From Gracilaria gracilis (lineage: Eukaryota; Rhodophyta; Florideophyceae; Gracilariales; Gracilariaceae), in NCBI GenBank assembly GCA_030374805.1, contig JARGSG010000013.1:1116001-1180000 (forward strand): a stretch of DNA of 64,000 nucleotides, given 5' to 3'. Shown in pieces: positions 13,589 through 22,919 of the stretch; position 1 is the first letter of the stretch, and the number at the start of each line of letters is the position of its first letter. The notes beneath the pieces were generated by a model. That model saw nothing but the letters and a program-made list of their open reading frames with translations. It searched no databases and was not told the DNA's origin. The position numbers and the translations under genes are program-made.

Positions 13589-15421
13589 ATGAACGGGGAC
13601 AGGGCGATTTCCCGTGGTCTCTCTACGCGTTCCAAGATGGATCGAAGATTTCGATTTGCTAATCGAGTTGCAGACAACAACCAGTCATGGGGGAGAACTG
13701 CGGTGGAGGATGATCTGGGGGAGGCCTCTTCTTCAGACGGAGGGGAAAGAACCATTACTCAGGGATCAGGGGCCATAGGTGCTAACCGTGGCAAACGGAG
13801 CAACCGTCGCTTATCGAAAGCCCGCCGTTCCGAAGAGAATCTTGAAAGCAATCATCTAGATGGGTACGGTAGCGAAGTAGACGACGGTGGTCTTGAAACT
13901 TTTTTTCTTTCTCCTAATCATGATGGTGATGGTACTGGACAGAGAGAAGTGTCCCTCGGGGAATATTTGTCGACGCATACTGGTTTTCAAAGTAACAGGA
14001 AGCCTTCCAGGCCTAGCATGGCTCTGAAGATCAGTCCCAGATCACTAGGGGGTTCGGACTCTCGGATAAGAGCGAAAAACGCGTGGACGGCCCATCTCAG
14101 GCGTCTAGAAAGAAGGAAACCGGACATATTTACCAATGCCGAAGCTCGGCTCGAACTCCGATCAAGGGCAAGAAGGGGCCGGTCAGTCTATGAAGGCTTA
14201 GGTATAACCATGAACAATTGTCTCGGTCTTCGCAAAGTTTTGAATGCGTATCTAAAAACGGCAGTTCAAGATGCAGAATCAAGAAGGGAGAAGAACCTCC
14301 TGACCACAATTATATCTCAATTCTTACGATGGTGTGTTGCAAGTACGATGTGTTCAAAATACGATGTATGGAAGGAAGAACCTCTGTTCGAAAACATCAT
14401 GAAGATGTCCCTCGTGGAAAAGTTCATCAGCTACTTTCAGGTCCGATGCGAGGATCGAACTGTCAGGCAGAAGGCAGCCAATCTCCTGATCGTTTGCAAA
14501 GTAGCAAACGATTGTTTGAGCAACAACAAATTGTGCAAAAGAGCATTGTTGAAGGTATCAGAATTCTTGCAAGGTGTAGTTGGGGAAGTGAGAATTATTA
14601 GACGCTCATCCTCAGAACTTTCTCTGTGCAATGAGAACTCAAAGAACCCAACGTTGACAGCTGCTTACCCAAAGATGACAGGGCAGGACTTCTTCGATCA
14701 TTTCCAGCGATCTCGTACAGCTTTGGATGAGGTATTGGAAACGTATGTCAGTGACATGACAAGATTTGGTAAGCAAACAGCGAAGTTTAATCTTGCTCGC
14801 ACAAACCACTTGACACAGAAATGGGCTGTGAACTTTCTGGTCTTCTCAGTGCTCGCATCTGGCGTTCAAAGTGCAGAAACCTATGCGGAACTACATGCTC
14901 CGACGGAAGAAGATCTAAGAGAAGTTATTCAATTCGCTCGCGAACAGAACTTTTTGTCTATTAACCTCTCAAATGGCGATCACTACATCACTTTTCACGC
15001 GTGTTTTGTAGCCTATCTAGGTTTCCATGTAAGGGTGATCTTACCTATACTGACTCGGCAGGAATCGAAGGGAAAGCAAGGCTTTCTTCTCGTAGAAACA
15101 CAAACCGGAAGGGAGCTAGCGCCCATGTCGATAGCCCAGTCACTTCACACTTTTTTTTCCTTCAAGCCATCTGCTCATCCAGGACATTGTATGGTTTTTG
15201 TTCGAGCCCTATACACTACGGCTGTTATCGGAGCGCATGGGCGGAACTTGGCTTTTTCGGACATGTCTTTCAGAAGTCTCACGCGTATGCTCGCCGAACA
15301 AACTGGCACACCTGTTCACGAACTAAGACGAATCTTTAGAACCATTGACTCTTCCAGCTTTGGACAATATGTCCAAAACCTTTTGAAGCTATGGAATCCC
15401 GTCCCGTTTACTGTGAAATGA
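13589..15421 (+). CDS. Tyrosine-recombinase-like protein (Crypton-like family), copy 1, catalytic residues lost
   Basis: Intact ORF of about 610 residues from the first ATG. From about 14180 on it aligns with the minus-strand gene at 18631-19920: YEGLGITMNNCLGLRK against YDGIGVTLANCLGLRR, VWKEEPLF against VWKEETLF. The order is an N-terminal SAM-like region, then a catalytic core. In the core the first catalytic Arg position reads SGVQSAETYAEL (Arg replaced by Ser), the second Arg is kept (FVRALYTTAVI) and the expected nucleophilic Tyr is Phe (LRRIFRTI). The first 200 residues are a Ser/Arg/acidic tail absent from copy 2. Intact frame with lost catalytic residues suggests either domestication or a young dead copy. 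Assignment to Cryptons rather than another eukaryotic tyrosine recombinase is tentative. Confidence 0.6.
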   Translation: MNGDRAISRGLSTRSKMDRRFRFANRVADNNQSWGRTAVEDDLGEASSSDGGERTITQGSGAIGANRGKRSNRRLSKARRSEENLESNHLDGYGSEVDDGGLETFFLSPNHDGDGTGQREVSLGEYLSTHTGFQSNRKPSRPSMALKISPRSLGGSDSRIRAKNAWTAHLRRLERRKPDIFTNAEARLELRSRARRGRSVYEGLGITMNNCLGLRKVLNAYLKTAVQDAESRREKNLLTTIISQFLRWCVASTMCSKYDVWKEEPLFENIMKMSLVEKFISYFQVRCEDRTVRQKAANLLIVCKVANDCLSNNKLCKRALLKVSEFLQGVVGEVRIIRRSSSELSLCNENSKNPTLTAAYPKMTGQDFFDHFQRSRTALDEVLETYVSDMTRFGKQTAKFNLARTNHLTQKWAVNFLVFSVLASGVQSAETYAELHAPTEEDLREVIQFAREQNFLSINLSNGDHYITFHACFVAYLGFHVRVILPILTRQESKGKQGFLLVETQTGRELAPMSIAQSLHTFFSFKPSAHPGHCMVFVRALYTTAVIGAHGRNLAFSDMSFRSLTRMLAEQTGTPVHELRRIFRTIDSSSFGQYVQNLLKLWNPVPFTVK

Positions 15422-15456
15422 ACTGCTTGTAACAGGGTATATGTTGAGCGGACGCG

Positions 15457-15720
15457 ATGGATTTGATTGTGGCCGCTTCCCAGCCGCCGGCGGACGTCGT
15501 GGATGTGGACGCAGTGGATTTGGATGAATACGACTTTGATAACGAAATCAATGTCTATCACCGGGTTCACTATGCACACCACTACAAGCTTCGATTGACG
15601 TCTGGGTTCAAGTTGAACCGCACAACGGCTGCTTGGGGGTGTATTCATCTATCCCTGCTCCTTTGTACTTCAACTATAGCACCCAGCAAGAGGCTGATTG
15701 CGTCGGCCAAGTTGTTTTGA
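15457..15720 (+). CDS. Small hypothetical protein (87 aa)
   Basis: ATG-initiated ORF directly downstream of recombinase copy 1, with a strongly acidic N-terminal third (VVDVDAVDLDEYDFDNE) and a neutral C-terminal half. No homology recognised; it could be chance or a component of the same element. Confidence 0.25.
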   Translation: MDLIVAASQPPADVVDVDAVDLDEYDFDNEINVYHRVHYAHHYKLRLTSGFKLNRTTAAWGCIHLSLLLCTSTIAPSKRLIASAKLF

Positions 15721-15739
15721 TGTCTCCGATTTCTGACAT

Positions 15740-16494
15740 TCATCCGATCTCGTGATAGAACTTGATAGACGTTGAGAAACCAGTAGAGCACAGAAGAAAG
15801 TGCTGCAATTCGATTGAGTGTATTACCGTACCAAACTGCACCCACCGAAGGAAATATACATGTTGAGCTGCTTGTCTTTGATCATGGGTAAAATCAGTGC
15901 CCGAGCAGAGAACTGAATAATCACAGAACGGAACTCCTATAGAAGCATTTCCCCAATCATATATTTGCGGTTTCGTGCTAGCACCAATATTCTCGATATG
16001 CAGATCACCGTGAACTAGAGTTAATGGAACTTTCGACGAGAAAAGTTCTGTGCACATTCTTTCAACTTCAACAACGCTATATGTAACCGCTTCACTTCTT
16101 TCGAGGTACTTAATCCCCGTGACCGAAGCTGAGATGTGAGTTTCTTTATAGCGTCAGAAACCCACGCCAAGTCCACCCTCTGAACGCCACAAAATTCCAA
16201 CTTTCGGATAAGGCTCAGTGACTCTAAATGTAGATTCGCCACTGCATTAATTAAGGCTACTGGATCAGGAGATGTGGTGTCATAGTTTCCTCCGTTGACC
16301 TGCAAGTATGTGTTGGTTTCGAGATCGACACCCAACACAGCTGGTACGACGTCGGAGAATGATGAAACCAGGTTTGTCACTTCGGGCTCAGCTGGACGAG
16401 CTTCAATTGTTTTGGCAAAGACAACGGCACATTGGGCGTTACCGTTACCATCTGACCGACTTCCCAGTGATATGATAGCCTGTACAGCTAACAA
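15740..16494 (-). CDS. Aminoglycoside phosphotransferase (APH)/choline-kinase-fold protein, frame broken once
   Basis: Two minus-strand frames (16494-16021 and 16057-15740) join into one protein of about 250 residues. The second contains the catalytic loop of the APH/choline kinase fold, LVHGDLHIENIGA (HGDxHxxN), followed about ten residues later by the metal-binding QIYDWGNASIGVP. The first frame is helical and resembles the region before the catalytic loop, with no clear P-loop, so the N-lobe is missing or unrecognised. The shift near 16035 is consistent with a one-base indel. Substrate cannot be told from sequence. The kinase-fold motif is unambiguous. Confidence 0.65.
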
Positions 16495-16690
16495 ATGTCA
16501 CGCAGCACTTAAAAGATTGCTCAAGAACTGTGACACGAATAAGCCTTTAGATAGAATCGCACGCTGTGCGGCGTCAGACGCCGACGGCGTCTGCGGAGAA
16601 AGCTGTCGTTATCATTTGGCTTGTCGAAGCCGTTCGCACGTTGACGAAGAAAAGACATGAGGAAGACTGACGAAGGCTTGTGCATTGCGC
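16491..16690 (+). repeat. Cys-rich gene relic, copy 2
   Basis: Second copy of the sequence at about 9980-10190. The frame reads NKCHAALKRLLKNCDTNKPLD, then IARCAASDADGVCGESC, a further Cys segment and HVDEEKT followed by TGA, and here it is open throughout. It begins at the upstream edge of the APH-like gene (opposite strand), so the duplication junction is close to 16491. DNA similarity to copy 1 extends past the stop codon, to about 16690. Confidence 0.5.
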
Positions 16691-17029
16691 TAGAAAGTTC
16701 GGCTGATTGTTATTGCCCTTTCGGATAGAAAGCAGTAGCAAGCAACGACTACTACGTCGGCGATCCTCCTCAACGAAAACTCGCACCGCACATGGTTGAG
16801 TCGCACGTGGGAGAGAAACGGCGGCGCGCAAATTTAGCGCGGACGCGAAATTGCACAGCACTACTTTCATTCGCTCGCGTTACGAGCAGAGCAGATGCTA
16901 GCCAAGTCAGACAACTATAGACACCACGTTTGTCGCAAAACGAGCGTGGGCTTCTTTTTACAGCAAGCGACCGGGTGGGAACACGCGGGGACTCACGATT
17001 TCTCAAACAAACCACAGACAGGGAGATGA

Positions 17030-17266
17030 GTGAATTTATTGTTTGAGGGAGCAGCAGCAGTGAAGAGGACGGGCAGCAAATGCAACTGGACAAGCAGATT
17101 CATGACGGCGGCGCTGACGTACTGCAATACGACTTTCGTTATCTACTTTGCGAATGTGGTGTGTTCGTTCTGCGGACTGAAAGGACACATGTCGCACGAC
17201 TGCGCGGAGGAGGAGGAAGTACGGTGCTACCTGCTCCGTGGAAAGGGTCATTCGAGCCGAGAGTGA
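17030..17266 (+). CDS. Zinc-knuckle (CCHC) peptide, possible gag or RNA-binding remnant
   Basis: The short frame carries a canonical retroviral-type zinc knuckle, CSFCGLKGHMSHDC (CX2CX4HX4C), at 17162-17203. A second degenerate knuckle follows at once (CYLLRGKGHSSRE, second Cys replaced by Leu). Such tandem knuckles occur in gag proteins and in cellular RNA-binding proteins. No other gag features lie nearby, so this is probably a remnant. Confidence 0.4.
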   Translation: MNLLFEGAAAVKRTGSKCNWTSRFMTAALTYCNTTFVIYFANVVCSFCGLKGHMSHDCAEEEEVRCYLLRGKGHSSRE

Positions 17267-17358
17267 CCGGCGGAACTTGTTACCTGAGCAAGCAGATTGG
17301 AAATCGCGCACGAGATTGAAAGATGATGGAATGAAGAAACGAAGAGTTCGTGGACAGT

Positions 17359-17598
17359 ACTTGTGACTGACTTTAATGGGACCCACTAAAGTCAGTCACA
17401 AGTTACTTGGTGGCTAAGAACAAGGCAAGACTTGACTCACTCACTATAGCCAAACTCAACCATACTAGTCAATTTAAGTCATTTCTTCTGTACACATTGT
17501 ACAGAAGAGCAACTGTCCATTTTGTACGATGGCGACGATGACGCATGAAATAGAGCGAACTCGTGGATTGCTGTTAGATACCGTTGGTACCAACGGTA
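17359..17598. repeat. Cluster of three palindromes
   Basis: 17359-17403 is an inverted repeat with 22-base arms, one mismatch and a single central base (left arm begins ACTTGTGACTGACTTTA). 17485-17507 has ten-base arms CTTCTGTACA/TGTACAGAAG around CAT. 17579-17598 is the perfect 20-base palindrome TACCGTTGGTACCAACGGTA. All three lie within 240 bases, in otherwise gene-free DNA between the two recombinase genes. They could be recombination or replication sites or ends of small inverted-repeat elements; no function is shown. Confidence 0.75.
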
Positions 17599-18630
17599 AC
17601 TTTACCTTCTCCCATTCTCAATGGTCCACCATCATTGATGACGCAGTCGACAGGGAGCCGTATCGGCCGAATTAATCGCGAGGCTTTGTTCATCATTTTC
17701 GGAAGACGGGCCGCCGATAAACACCCTCTTGTAGTGGTGGGGGCGGGATGGGTAGCAAAATTGTGAGGCGCGCTCACATGCAACGCACCCACCATGAAGT
17801 TGAATATGGGACGCAGCGTATTTTACTACAGCGGCGCAGCGAGCGGCAGCAGCAACAACAGCAGAACAGTGTTTAAAAGTTTGGAGACAACGACACGAGA
17901 ACAAGTGCAACTGCAGTGCAGCAAAGCAGCAAGGCCTGTGCGATGCACAATGAGTCAATGGGCCATTGACCACAAGCAACCATACATCGCTGAAAACTAT
18001 TAACTATGTTACCAATGGAGCTCATAAAGATGTATGTACGAAATGAGGTCGAGGCTTTGCGTACTTTGCGGACTGGTTTGCTACATCCAGATGGAGGATC
18101 GTTTGCGAACCTTGTGTGGAAGGCACAGCAGAACGATAATATATGACTATGTTAACCAACTACCGTAAAAAGTGATGACTTGTGACTTTCGGAATGAGCA
18201 ATGAAGTTAGTCACAAATACGGCCTTGAGATAGAGACTACGGGTAACACGTCTATGAACATGACACAAGATGCAAGGTTTGATCGAATCGTTCAGAAGTA
18301 CAAGAAAAAAGTTACTGACGGGATTGAGAAACGGAGAAAGAAGCCGCTATCGTGGAGGACTATCGCATCATCCTAAATACTGACGACTGCGCAATTCTTC
18401 TTGGCGCCTCATCTTCTTTGTTACACTATGTCGCTCGTCATTAACTCTTTCCCGTACTCGATCTGGTATGTATGTAGGTGTTGTAGTTTGGTCCTGGGGA
18501 ATACGCTCCGACCATATTCACGTCGAAAACGGACAGTGTTCGGAAGGCTTGTTCTTCTTCTCCCGATAACTCAGCAGCAAGATCTATGCATGTTGATGTC
18601 ACAGTCGAGACTATGTGTCCTGATCGTATG
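17599..18630. other. Intergenic stretch, nothing recognised
   Basis: Only short, mutually overlapping frames. A weaker TTGTGACT...AGTTAGTCACAA inverted repeat occurs near 18180-18217, echoing the first palindrome. No gene can be supported. Confidence 0.4.
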
Positions 18631-19920
18631 CTATGCTTGATGACCCAGAATGGAATTCCAGACCCCGACAAACTCTTTTGCTTCGTCAACCATGTCGGCA
18701 GGATTGTGAGCAATGTAGGTTCTCGCTAACTGTTCGGGTGAGGTATTCATTTGCATCGAAAGTCTTCTGAGAAACTGCTGCTCATTCAAACCGCAAAACG
18801 CTTCCCTTCGACGATAGAGATGCAACATCATTGTCGCGTAGCTTGCCCTGAAGCCCATGGTGGTGATCTTTCGTTGCTCACAATCATTCGAGCATAGAAA
18901 CTCACGCAACGCGCGAGACACGTCAAATGGCTTCAAAGCTCGGCCAGTTTCTGAATGCAGCATCAAACTGTTTATCTCCACAACGTTTGTACTTCTTCGC
19001 GATTGCGGTATCGCAGGTCGAATAACGTCTATGTGAAACTTGAGGTAGGGAATTATCGAAGCTGGGAAAATGACGTGAGGCAATGCAGGTTCCCGTTTCC
19101 GTTTCTCTCGTATCGTTCGTAGCTCTACGAAGTTTCTTTCATACGCACTTTCAAACAGTTCTTGGTATTCATCCTGGGACAACATTTGCAGTTGAGCAAA
19201 AACCTGCGGGCGCTGTCCTCCCGCACAAGTTATTAGGAACACCAAGAAGTTAAGGCACCAGCTATGGAGAATATTGCTGCGGATAAGCTCGGCTGTAAAA
19301 TCATTAGGATATCCAGCTCGTTCGTAGTTTGCGTGTTTCTCCATTACGGCAAGAAGATGGTCCTCCGCAAATTCCACAACTTGATAGACTTCATCTTCTG
19401 AGAGCGCCTTACCAGATGCTAGGCGATACTCAGCTGATTTTCTGCGCTGACAAACATTGCGATAGCGCCTCTGCGCGGCACATGCTGTGTTTCGTAAAAC
19501 AACGGCCACGAGTTCGAGACGGTCTTTCTGCTTTTCGCAACTTAAGATCTGAATTCCAACCTGACAAACTTGTTTAAGACAATTCGACTTCGCTCGCAGG
19601 GTGCTCGGAGAACATCGTTTTCTGATGTAATTGGTGAAAGCCTCTACAAGACGCAGACTTGAAATTACGTTGAAAAGAGTTTCTTCTTTCCATACATCTG
19701 AGACATTACACACTGACATGACGACGGCCAACCTCAGCAATTGTGACACTGTGATCGCGACCCTGTTAAACTCCTCTCCTACACGACCTTCACGAATCCT
19801 CAATGTGTCCTTAACCCTGTAGCTTTCATCGTAAACTCGTCTCAAGCCAAGGCAGTTCGCCAAAGTGACACCAATCCCGTCATACATGGGTTTCCCTTGT
19901 CGCACATCCTTTGGGCGCAA
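18631..19920 (-). CDS. Tyrosine-recombinase-like protein (Crypton-like family), copy 2, 5'-truncated, key residues kept
   Basis: 429-residue ORF homologous to the gene at 13589-15421. The catalytic core keeps Arg237 (GGQRPQVFAQL), Arg358 (ITTMGFRASYATMML, aligned with the HxxRH box, where both His are replaced by Met and Ala) and a candidate nucleophile Tyr402 (LARTYIAH). Relative to copy 1 the long N-terminal tail is missing. The frame opens at a TTG just after a TAG at about 19921-19923, where hemW-like coding begins on the other strand, so the 5' end was lost at that junction. Possible role: site-specific integration and excision of a DNA element. Residue assignment is by eye. Confidence 0.6.
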   Translation of the reverse strand: MRPKDVRQGKPMYDGIGVTLANCLGLRRVYDESYRVKDTLRIREGRVGEEFNRVAITVSQLLRLAVVMSVCNVSDVWKEETLFNVISSLRLVEAFTNYIRKRCSPSTLRAKSNCLKQVCQVGIQILSCEKQKDRLELVAVVLRNTACAAQRRYRNVCQRRKSAEYRLASGKALSEDEVYQVVEFAEDHLLAVMEKHANYERAGYPNDFTAELIRSNILHSWCLNFLVFLITCAGGQRPQVFAQLQMLSQDEYQELFESAYERNFVELRTIREKRKREPALPHVIFPASIIPYLKFHIDVIRPAIPQSRRSTNVVEINSLMLHSETGRALKPFDVSRALREFLCSNDCEQRKITTMGFRASYATMMLHLYRRREAFCGLNEQQFLRRLSMQMNTSPEQLARTYIAHNPADMVDEAKEFVGVWNSILGHQA

Positions 19921-20602
19921 CTATTCATCTGGCGTCCACCCTTTACCGCACGATAATGTCTCGGCGCAAATGCTCACCGATGCGTTCGAAACGCTCTCCA
20001 GCGCCGGCTACCATCATTACGAGGTTAGCAACTTTGCCAGAGTACATCCGCAGCGCGACTTTCGATCACGCCACAACCTTGCGTACTGGAACAACCAGTC
20101 TTTCGTCGCATTCGGACTGGGAGCTACCAGTCTCATCGAACACGTTGGCTTCGCGAGGCCTCGCCTCTTAAGTCAGTATCGGGAGTATGTTAATAAGCTG
20201 CACGGTTTTACCAAAAGCCCATCCACCCTAGACGAACACCAGTTGCTGCGACACGCCGCATTTCCGGGTGTTCGTGTACAGAATCACGTTGAATGCATGG
20301 AAGACTATCTTATCAACAGATTCCGTTTGATATCTGATGGCGTCAACTTTCAGCATCTTAGAGCCACCTTTGGGCCCGAGGCGGAGAATCGCCTTAGGAA
20401 TGCAGTGCAGCAATGTAGTCATCTTGTGGACGAACACCTATTGGTCCTCGAATCCTGCGGTGCAGAGGGTGATGTCGTGCGCCTTAGTGAGAAAGGTGCC
20501 TTGCGTGAGAACTCTATTGTGGCCGATTTGCTCTCGCATGCCATATGGAAGCACGTCGAACCTCGAAGTACAGAACAAAAACATTCAAGAGCTCCATCGT
20601 GA
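19906..20602 (+). pseudogene. hemW: HemW/HemN-like radical SAM protein, C-terminal half only
   Basis: The frame reads FGRNYSSG, then AFETLSSAGYHHYEVSNFAR, then RHNLAYWNNQSFVAFGLGATS. This matches the conserved LxxxGYxxYEVSNxAR and RHNLxYWxxxxYxGxGxGAxS blocks of the HemN/HemW family (coproporphyrinogen oxidase and heme-chaperone relatives), followed by the usual HemN C-terminal domain. The radical-SAM half with CxxxCxxC is absent: coding similarity stops at about 19906, where recombinase copy 2 begins on the opposite strand. I found no 5' half elsewhere in the window. It is therefore a gene remnant, probably truncated by the recombinase element or by a rearrangement. HemW and HemN cannot be separated without the missing half. 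Confidence 0.75.
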
Positions 20603-21107
20603 GACATCCCCCACGTTTCGTCGCAGATTAAGTGTTACCACATGGATAACATTTTGTCCTTACGAATGCGAAACATACAGACTCGTCACCTTTTGAACGG
20701 GTCGTAGCTGGTGCAATGAAGGTGCTGCTCACGGCGACAGGTCGTTCTAAGTGTGAGGCTCTATCTCCGTGGAGCACACTACATGACTACAAGGGTAGTT
20801 TTTTTTTCCAGAACGTTCAATTATGCTGTGGTCTGGTTTTACTGTCGTTTTCAATTCGAAACAGAGCGCAAAGCTGTGCTTAGCACGTAACGATATGTTT
20901 CACATATTGGTGTCTTCTGTTCTTCAGGTGTCGAATTCATCATCCTAAACATGCGAATGTGCCGCAAAACGATTGTCTCTTCCATCATGCAAGGATGCCA
21001 CAATGGTTGGTGAGAGACGTTTTCATTCCTGGGTCTAAATTCTTACTGCTTTTCTTCGTAACCCCTGCGTAGTTCTCCTTTCCCACCTCTTGAACTATTT
21101 CGTTGTG
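20603..21107. other. Intergenic stretch
   Basis: No gene recognised; it probably contains the promoter of the membrane coiled-coil gene that starts at 21108. Confidence 0.4.
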
Positions 21108-22547
21108 ATGGCATTCCGTATCTGGATTTCACGCGTGCAGTCAGCGAGCTGCTTTGTGCGATTCGTTCTTCTCGCATGGTTTATTCTGACCCTCGCATCC
21201 ACATCGAACGCTCATCTGCACCATGTAGATCACACAGGTAAGTCCATAGGAGTTTTGCGTACACCAGGCCGCATGTTTATGAAGCTTGTATATTCATTTC
21301 ATGTTTCTGACTTCATTCTTGTCATGCGGTATATGCGCAGACGAAGAAATTGATGGTATGTTTTTAAACGAATTGCTTCACATTGAACGGGATCTTCGTC
21401 AACAAAATGCTGGGTTGATAAACATGTGGTATCTCTTAAAGGGCGTATTGAGAAGCTCCGTCTAAGATAGGAGAGTCTAGAAGATCAAAAGGACAAGGTA
21501 GGCGAGGCTAGGAGCTGGGAGGCAAGGCAGAAAGAGTCTCATATCAAAGAACTATATCGATCCAAGGCAGAGATGGAGGCAAAGAGGCAGCAGATTATGG
21601 CACTTACCAAACAAGCTGAAAAACTCCGTTCCAGCATTCATGATATGCAAGACAAATACAGGTCTTTAAACCGAAAGCGATTGGAGCTTCAAGACAAGTA
21701 CCTCCATCCCTCCCTTCGGGACCTGGTTCTCAGTGAAGTCGCTAAATAAGGTCCGTGTCCGAGCACCTAGCCAATAAGGCCGTGGATGCTATCATTCCGG
21801 AGATTGAGAGTGGTCTACGTGGATTGCAGAACGTTGAGAATCAACTTCATCATGCTTCGCCGATTGCTGGTGTTTTTACACTGTTTTGCATCTATGCACT
21901 TGCTGTTTCTCTTGTTTTCACATGCGTTCGGTACGTCATGATTGCTCATCGCATCATGACTTTGCGTCAAATGCTGTTTATGGCTGTATCTTGGCTATCT
22001 GGTTTCTAATTTGCATTTGCTATGGGCAATCCTCATTGATCCGCTCGAGGCCATGGCACGAGAGCATGGTAGCGTCACCATGTTGGTGCAGATTCTAATC
22101 ATGGCCGGCCTTATCGGAAACGTGGTTCTAAGATGCTTTGCTCTTTGCTCCAACGTGAGCCGCAAAGGATTCACTGAATTGTTTCTCGTTGTGTTCGTTG
22201 CTCAACATTACTACCAAGCTGTCTGGGTGCCGATTGTATTGGATGAACGCGTGAAAGCCAGTCTATGGTCCTACCTGGGATATGCAATCATAAATACAGC
22301 ACTTGCGGTTTATCGTGCCCGCTCGTTATCTCGTGCTATGCAGACGGCCCAAGCCGAATTCTGCGGTACGACGGCTGGTAAGTGGGAAAATAGTTGGCTC
22401 AAGAACCGAGTTGAAAGGCGCATCCAGTATCTGGAAGACTTGTTTACGCTTGGTATCCTGTCGGACGATACAGACGTCGAATGTATTGCAGAAGAACATA
22501 GACATAGACGCAGATTTTCACGCACCAGACACGGGAGGAAGAATTGA
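21108..22547 (+). CDS. Signal peptide, coiled coil and multi-pass membrane protein with a spliceosomal intron
   Basis: ATG at 21108 begins a signal peptide (basic start, hydrophobic FVRFVLLAWFILTLA, then STSNAH). Exon 1 ends at 21237 at a GTAAGT donor; an AG acceptor lies at 21339-21340, giving an intron of about 103 bases that keeps frame (HVDHT to DEEID). Then comes an acidic/basic coiled coil at about 21460-21740 (EDQKDKVGEARSWEARQKES...). About four hydrophobic segments follow (near 21870, 22010, 22090, 22270) and a basic tail ending at 22545-22547. Frame changes near 21440, 21745 and 22010 and a TAG at 21471 interrupt the frame as read. I do not recognise the family. The signal, coiled-coil and multi-helix layout suggests an endomembrane or plastid-envelope protein. 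Confidence 0.5.
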
Positions 22548-22919
22548 TACAGATGGGATACAAGTCGCATTCACAGGATAGAGATCCGAGGGCATGAGTT
22601 CTATTCCGTTGATATTGGACGTCAGCACAAGAAGGAATTGATACGTCAACACTCCATTTCAGTTTCGAAGGCAAGTAGTTTTAAATGTGTGTTTTAAAGG
22701 TATACGTGCAAATTCTATATCCGCAAGTGCGATTCAGCGGTGCGGATGCCTCATGCTTACGGCAAGCTTGGGCTTTGCTCAGTGGTGTGTGAAGCGAAGT
22801 TTTGTGATAGTCTCGAAAAGGTAGCAAAAGATAAAGGATGAGAAAGGTTAACTCCCATGAAATCGCAAACGACACCAAATGGAGCCTGGGAGGAAAACGA
22901 TGGCACATGGGGTGCTTCG

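Noticed and set aside
17260-18220. Small transposon bounded by TTGTGACT-type inverted repeats
   Set aside because: The second inverted repeat is imperfect and no target duplication was found; the shared 10-13 base words can occur by chance.
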